Source: Diplocarpon mali (taxonomy: Eukaryota > Ascomycota > Leotiomycetes > Helotiales > Drepanopezizaceae). Taken from it: a DNA stretch of 64,000 bases. Made by a program: the position numbers and the translations under genes. The stretch is taken from the NCBI GenBank assembly GCA_024741835.1, contig JAENRP010000186.1, positions 1-64,000 on the forward strand, given 5' to 3'. The notes under the pieces are model-generated. The model was given only the letters and a program-made list of their open reading frames with translations. It was not told where the DNA came from and made no database searches. Shown here piece by piece: positions 59,378-64,000 of the stretch (the stretch's first letter is position 1; each line of letters starts with the position of its first letter).

Positions 59378-60268
59378 GAATTGGAAAGGCTCTCAGAAGG
59401 GCTATGAAGAGTTTATATGCTGTCTAAGAATCATCGTCGTGGCTGCTGTGGTCTGATGGGGGAATGGGGACGTTGCCGCCTCGCGCTAGGACAAAAGCCA
59501 GCGTTATGATTGGCCGGCAGAGGAATTTATGGGAATCGAGGTCCATGGCTGAGAAGCTTTTGAGCTCAAGGTAGCGTGATGCTAAGGATATCTTCCAAGT
59601 GCAGCTATACTGAGAGGCGTAATTAGCTTGACGCGTGAGCTGTGTTGTATTTGCATTCGAAAAGCAAACACTTCTGCTTCTGCTTCAGAATTTACTGACT
59701 CGTTCTTGAGTGTTTTCTCAAAAGTGAGATTGGATGATGATTGTAAGTGTACTGATATACAGATATCAAACACGAGCTCTTTGCCCGAGCGGCCCTACGC
59801 AAGCTCTAGCCAGGGGACCTCGCTTCGCTGCGGTCAAAGTAATAGTAAAAGGGTAGTCTATAATAAGTTTAAGAGCCTTTAATTCAATTTAATATACGGC
59901 CCGTCGCCAACGCTAAAATCTATGGACCTTCGAGAGCTGCGGGATTGATTCTCCGGAGCTCTATTACAAAGGTCTACTCTAATAAAGAATAAATAGTGTA
60001 TACTATGTATGACATTGAGAGATAATTGAGTAATGTGTTGACAGGGCTAATCAAATTATTTATTGGTCTATTCTCAAAGCTATTCTCATAGCCATTATTA
60101 AGGCCTACTTTAAGGATAGTATAGAGAGTTCCACGTAGTAGGGTCATTTCAAGGGCTATTCTCGGGAGACGACGACTCAACACCAATACGCGGTGTCTCC
60201 TACGAACCTGCAGACTCTTCAAGAGTCTACAAAGCCGTGATTGAGTCCTTTCGACTACGAAATTATCA
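59378..60268. other. Intergenic, no supported gene
   Basis: Upstream of the TLDc gene. Composition becomes more AT-rich after 59830. No coding frame or RNA gene is recognised. Confidence 0.45.
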
Positions 60269-60272
60269 AACC

Positions 60273-60510
60273 TGTGACGCCCTGTGATTTAGAAGGCGGA
60301 GTCATGAGACGTCGGGAATCACATGACAGAGTTAGAACCTTCAGAGTCATCAACTTGGAATCGAAGAACGGAGAGTTCCCTATCGAGGGAGCTGTAATAT
60401 ATACAGGTAGGCTGGTGGCCTAAGGCTAGAGGAGCGGATCGCTCGAGTGACCAAGGAAGACCGAGTACAGCTGAATCACGTGATACGACATGTTCGCACG
60501 TTTCGTCACA
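60273..60510. repeat. Probable solo LTR, family not otherwise present in the window
   Basis: 238 bp beginning TGTGACG and ending CGTCACA, an inverted 7-bp terminal repeat with TG...CA ends. It is flanked by AACC at 60269-60272 and 60511-60514, a possible 4-bp TSD. No internal coding sequence. With no second copy in the window, this rests on the ends and the duplication alone. Confidence 0.55.
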
Positions 60511-60514
60511 AACC

Positions 60515-61123
60515 CCTAAGCCGAATAAAGCTATAACTTTTGAAAACGTCGGAATGAAAAATTTCCTCTTTACTATTCTGCCTCTATTACAATTACTCTT
60601 TACTTTCGACCTCTATTTGCGTACTCTAGGGTTATTCAAATATATACTTATAATTAATGGAAAGGCTTAATGAAGAATATAGAGGGGAATAGGGCGGGTT
60701 ATAGTATTTATGGTGAAAGACGAAGCGGAGGAGGAAATGAATATATTTTAACAATTTTATGTTAAGTCGATAAGAAGGGTTAAAGTTAAGAGCCGCCGCC
60801 GACTGAAAAGACACTCAATATATTGAAATCAATAGCCGCTATTAGCGTAAAGAGCTTAACTTAGAATAAAGAACCTAATGCGACTTTATTTATCAAGGCA
60901 CCTTCTAAGAATATACTCGCCTAAGACCTACAGAGAATAATTATCGACTAAGGTACAGTTTAGAATCTTATCTAAGGAATCGGGAATTATAGGTATAGTA
61001 GGCTACATAATAAATATATAAAGAGTTTCTAAGCTAGTTTCTCCTTGTATATAGGCTCGGCTATCCCGTTTTTCGTTTATACTGTATAGTTTAGACGTAT
61101 AGTTTAGACTGATACAGCATGTC
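60515..61123. other. AT-rich intergenic, no supported gene
   Basis: No coding frame or repeat pair seen. The composition is close to that of the RIP block, so it may include an unrecognised repeat remnant. Confidence 0.4.
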
Positions 61124-61320
61124 TGTGGTGCGGTCGGCTGGAGGGCCCTCATTGGGTCGCTCAGGAGACTCGCTGAGGTGGAGGAAGATGATTGATTATA
61201 TTGTTGTCTAGCGTATGTAAGGTAAGGAGACTTCGGAAAGAAAAGGAGGTTCCCCTGACTAAGCAGAGTCACGTGGAGAGTCTCCATAATAAGTGGGGAC
61301 TCCACCCATTCTGCACGACA
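61124..61320 (-). repeat. Solo LTR of the element B family
   Basis: 197 bp; on the minus strand it starts TGTCGTGCAGAATGGG and ends ACCGCACCACA, matching element B's LTRs along its length. It is flanked by ATGTC (61119-61123) and ATGCC (61321-61325), a TSD with one transition. No internal sequence remains, so it arose by LTR-LTR recombination. Confidence 0.85.
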
Positions 61321-61737
61321 ATGCCAAAAGGGAAAAAATCCTTCGGTCTCTGGTATAATTATCAGTGACCAAATATCGATTTACAATTAAGTATATAATT
61401 TATATGTAATTCCTTATAAAGAACCCTTTTTCAAGAGACCTATGGCTTGGAATAGGGAATCAATTGGTCGTATATATAGTACGGACATATCCGTTGCTAT
61501 AATAAATCTTAGTAGCTATTCTTAAACTACTCTATACTTAAAGCTTGAAAAATGAATATAGGATGTTTATAAATTAGTATATATATATAACAAGTACTAG
61601 CTATAGTACCGCTTAGCTAAGCAACATTCTCATATATAATCCCGAGGTTTCTATCAAGATCAAACCATTCTCATCATCATCAAAAGTCAGCTTACAATAA
61701 TAATTCCAACTCTCAAGTCTTAAGCATCTTTGCCAAA
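61321..61737. promoter_or_regulatory. Upstream region of the secreted-protein gene
   Basis: About 400 bp of AT-rich sequence ending in a CA/TC-rich leader (accattctcatcatcatc) before the ATG. That leader type is typical of fungal 5' UTRs. tatatata runs at about 61580-61590 could be a TATA element. Confidence 0.4.
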
Positions 61738-62445
61738 ATGCAGTCTATCTTCGCTCTTTCAGTCGCCCTCTTCGCTGCTGCAACTACCTCTGCAGTAGGC
61801 CCAACTCTTTTATTCCGAAACGCATTGCATGGCCGTCAGGCTGAAGTTGTTATTCCTCTCAATATCGATTTAAGCCTTCCAGAAGTTCTCGCTGAAACCC
61901 AAATGTAGCAAGGAGGTTCTCTGATAGTAAACTTGATAGTAAACTAGAAGAGGGCACGAAGAAGTATGAGGTGCAAACGACGATATTAGATGTCTTGATT
62001 CTTAAGAGCTCTCTAACTAAGAGCTATTTAAGGTAAGCGGCCTTCTTAGCGAAGGCGCTAAGTCATGTGGTAAGTCATATGACATATTATGTATATGATG
62101 TGTCATATGACAGATCATGTGACAAACATGTGACGGGCATACCTGCAACACCAAATGAAATATGGCGATAAATACTACGTGGCCTGGGTTACCCTCTGGC
62201 AGAACTCCGAAGGTGTTACATGTGATATCAGCTTTACTGGCGACGATCAAAGGCACTACACTTTGCATGAGGGCCAGAAATGGGCTACCCTCAGCACTAG
62301 TGTTCACCCTATATGTGTCGATAATGCTATAATCCATTGCGAATCATCTCTAGAGGACGGGAATCCGAACCAGGCTGGAAATATCGACAATGTACGCTTG
62401 GGCGAGAACGTGGACGCGGACGAGAATACGCACCCAAATAATTGA
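61738..62445 (+). pseudogene. Small secreted protein gene split by a solo LTR
   Basis: The ATG at 61738 starts a frame with a signal peptide (MQSIFALSVALFAAATTSA) and about 35 further residues. It then runs into a TAG at 61906-61908, inside the inserted LTR. The frame resumes at 62156 and runs to TGA at 62443-62445. Without the LTR and one CCAAA copy the coding length is 456 nt, exactly in frame, for a 151-residue protein with three Cys, all in the second part. No family was recognised; size and signal resemble fungal small secreted or effector-like proteins, but that is only inference. As it stands, translation ends after 56 residues unless the LTR is spliced out. Confidence 0.8.
61904..62150 (-). 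repeat. Solo LTR of the element E family, inside a gene
   Basis: 247 bp, starts TGTAGCAAGG, ends CCTGCAACA, flanked by a perfect TSD CCAAA (61899-61903 and 62151-62155). It aligns with E's LTRs except for a longer middle segment (about 14 bp more) near 62030. It keeps TG...CA ends, so it is far less RIP-mutated than the E copies. The same-strand resemblance to 2250-2482 makes its orientation minus. Confidence 0.92.
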
Positions 62446-63127
62446 TAAGAATCCTCGTTCTTGGTACTGAACATAGTGAAAGAGTCCTTTTCCGACAAAA
62501 CACTTTTTTCCTTGTGTTACCTCTATTCACTTGATATTCTCGTCGACACCTTATCGTCGATACTTTCGATTCGACGCCTTTAATAATTACTACCCCGGAT
62601 TCGATGGGTCTTTCAATTTCAGTACTTAAAACTTTAACATTTTGCACTTGGCTGGAAATAGTTATTGAAACCGTTTTAGAGTCAAAAAATAGGAATACAT
62701 ATAAATATGCAGTTAATTAAATTTATCCAATGTCCTTTTATACATTCAAGTAAATTGACTATATACACCACAGCGATTGCCGTACTGATTATTACACGAA
62801 CTCTGGCAGTCGATTTACAGTTACTTTACAGTGACAGATAGTGAAAAGAACCCCTTATAATCTACACCATATCAGAAGTGAGTATATAAAATCTCGGGGA
62901 GTGCATCTAGAGGCAGGTAGGTAGGTAGGCACTATTGGAATTTGAATCCAAGTAACCACTGTTAAGGCTCTCAGCTTTATACCAAATTTGCGTAGATTTC
63001 TGCCCAGTTATCTTCAGGATAATGGTCTTTATTTCAAGAATTTCAAATTGTCTATTTTGATTTGAGAGTAGACCGAGCCCATGACATTCCCCTTTACCTC
63101 GCCAAAGACAAACCCCGAGGTATCCTC
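62446..63127. other. Intergenic, no supported gene
   Basis: Convergent interval between the split secreted-protein gene and the hydrolase. Contains a short (aggt)n-like run at 62912-62930. No RNA gene is supported. Confidence 0.45.
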
Positions 63128-64000
63128 TCACTTCCGGCTGTATAGTTCGTGAGCCAAGATCAGAGCAAGACAAGCCTCGTTTTCATAATCCTTAGCCTTC
63201 TTTAACGGCATATGCACAAAAGGATGCGGAACTCCAAGGAACCTGGGTCACCGGATCAGTCTCTCACCAACACAGGTCCAAATTTCCGAATACATGCCTC
63301 TTAAAAGTCACTTTGTTCCCTCCGGCCTGGGCAATGAGTCTTCCATACGCTTCCCCTTCATCTCTTAGTGGATCATACTCAGCAGTGAATACACAAGTGT
63401 CACTCAGACCGCTGAAATCTGGCGCTTTAAGCGGCGAGAGCCACCATTCCGGAATATCCTTATCTGGCTTCAGATATCGGTGAAAGTAGCTTATTCGCAG
63501 CCAATCCAGAGAGGGTGATTTTCTGAAGAGGGACAGCGACTCGAACGGCGACTCAGAGGGATCTTCGTACCAGCTGTGCCAGTCTACAGGCGGGACAGCA
63601 AGAATTGCTACTTTCAGCTTGATGCCGGCATCGCGGGCTAGATGCTGGAGGATAGTCGAGATAGATGCTCCTGCAGATATGCCTCCAATAGAGATCGAAT
63701 TTCGTCTGATGTTCAACTCCGTTTCATGAGTGTAAACCTATTGACGTGAGTCCCAGTAGTTCCAGACCCGGTTGCCGAGAAAGAATATACCCAATTCAGA
63801 GCCGCCCACGCATCTTCAATATGCCTTCCATATGCATTTTCTGCGTGGATAGTTATCAGCAAGGACCTGTGCACAGATTCTTGAGAGCCTCACCTGGACA
63901 TAAGCGGTAATCTACGTCCACAACGACAATGCTCAGTCTGTCTCGGACATATTTACAGAATGTCCCATCGCTGCTCAAGTCTCCAAACACAAATCCACCA
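63128..64000 (-). CDS. Alpha/beta hydrolase fold-3 (HSL-type lipase/esterase), 5' end outside the window
   Basis: Minus strand, partial. Blocks: 64000-63894 (FVFGDLSSDG, VVVDVDYRLCP), 63840-63791 (ENAYGRHIEDAWAALNW), 63737 to about 63268, and 63242-63128 (GVPHPFVHMPLKKAKDYE, ending SRK and TGA). The first two joints are clean GT-AG introns. The nucleophile motif is SIGGISAGASIS, in the place of the GDSAGG motif. Asp follows as TAEYDPLRDEG and His as GVPHPF. The last joint is odd: the only in-frame donor-acceptor pair would be a 25-bp intron (63267-63243), and the 51-bp alternative from CAT|GTATTC shifts the frame. The natural ester substrate is unknown. Confidence 0.8.

Noticed and set aside
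62915..63000. tRNA-like T-arm on the minus strand (TTGGA-TTCAAAT-TCCAA)
   Set aside because: No matching acceptor stem, no foldable anticodon arm, and a CCTA repeat follows; judged to be chance.

Overview
The window reads as a chromosome segment of a filamentous ascomycete (Pezizomycotina): nuclear genes with many 43-86 bp GT-AG introns, LTR retrotransposons, and AT-rich repeats in which CpA/TpG have become TpA. This is the signature of repeat-induced point mutation (RIP). The species cannot be read from the sequence.

Left part (1-40,192): an AT-rich, RIP-degraded block with no intact gene. It resolves into stacked LTR elements, each defined by an LTR pair of equal length and an identical 5-bp target-site duplication (TSD). 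Element E (Copia, minus strand, 2250-7849, LTR 233 bp, TSD TATAA) sits in the gag of an older minus-strand element G, which also seems to have received F (Copia, minus strand, left edge, partial). Element A (Copia, plus strand, 9826-40192, LTR 172 bp, TSD ATATT) spans 30 kb because it was invaded by B (Copia, 10348-25964, LTR 198 bp, TSD TAACC) and by D (Ty3/Gypsy, minus strand, 32283-39832, LTR 307 bp, TSD ACTTG). B was in turn invaded by C (Copia, 17167-25213, LTR 299 bp, TSD TATAG). With insertions and one TSD copy removed, A is about 7.2 kb, B 7.6 kb, C 8.0 kb and D 7.6 kb.

Right part (40,198-64,000): a normal gene-bearing arm that starts at the outer TSD of A. It holds a possible small hypothetical gene; a 9-exon 5-oxoprolinase/hydantoinase-family gene (1,366 aa); a phospholipid:diacylglycerol acyltransferase (LRO1-like); a NatC catalytic N-acetyltransferase (NAA30/MAK3); a decayed DUF1917 (UPF0696) gene; a WD-repeat diphthine methylesterase (DPH7/RRT2); a TLDc-domain OXR1-like gene; a small secreted protein gene split by a solo LTR; and the 3' part of an alpha/beta hydrolase at the edge. 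These are unlinked housekeeping functions (amino-acid salvage, lipid storage, protein N-terminal acetylation, EF2 diphthamide, oxidative-stress resistance), not a cluster.

Most notable: the nested stack with exact TSDs; a solo LTR of the E family that inserted into, and put a stop codon in, a secreted-protein gene; a DUF1917 gene with several independent lesions; an antisense Cys-rich reading frame inside Gypsy element D; near-palindromic 23-bp repeats in E spaced by whole codons; and two genes whose introns are multiples of three without stops. There is a 16-N assembly gap at 56,234-56,249.
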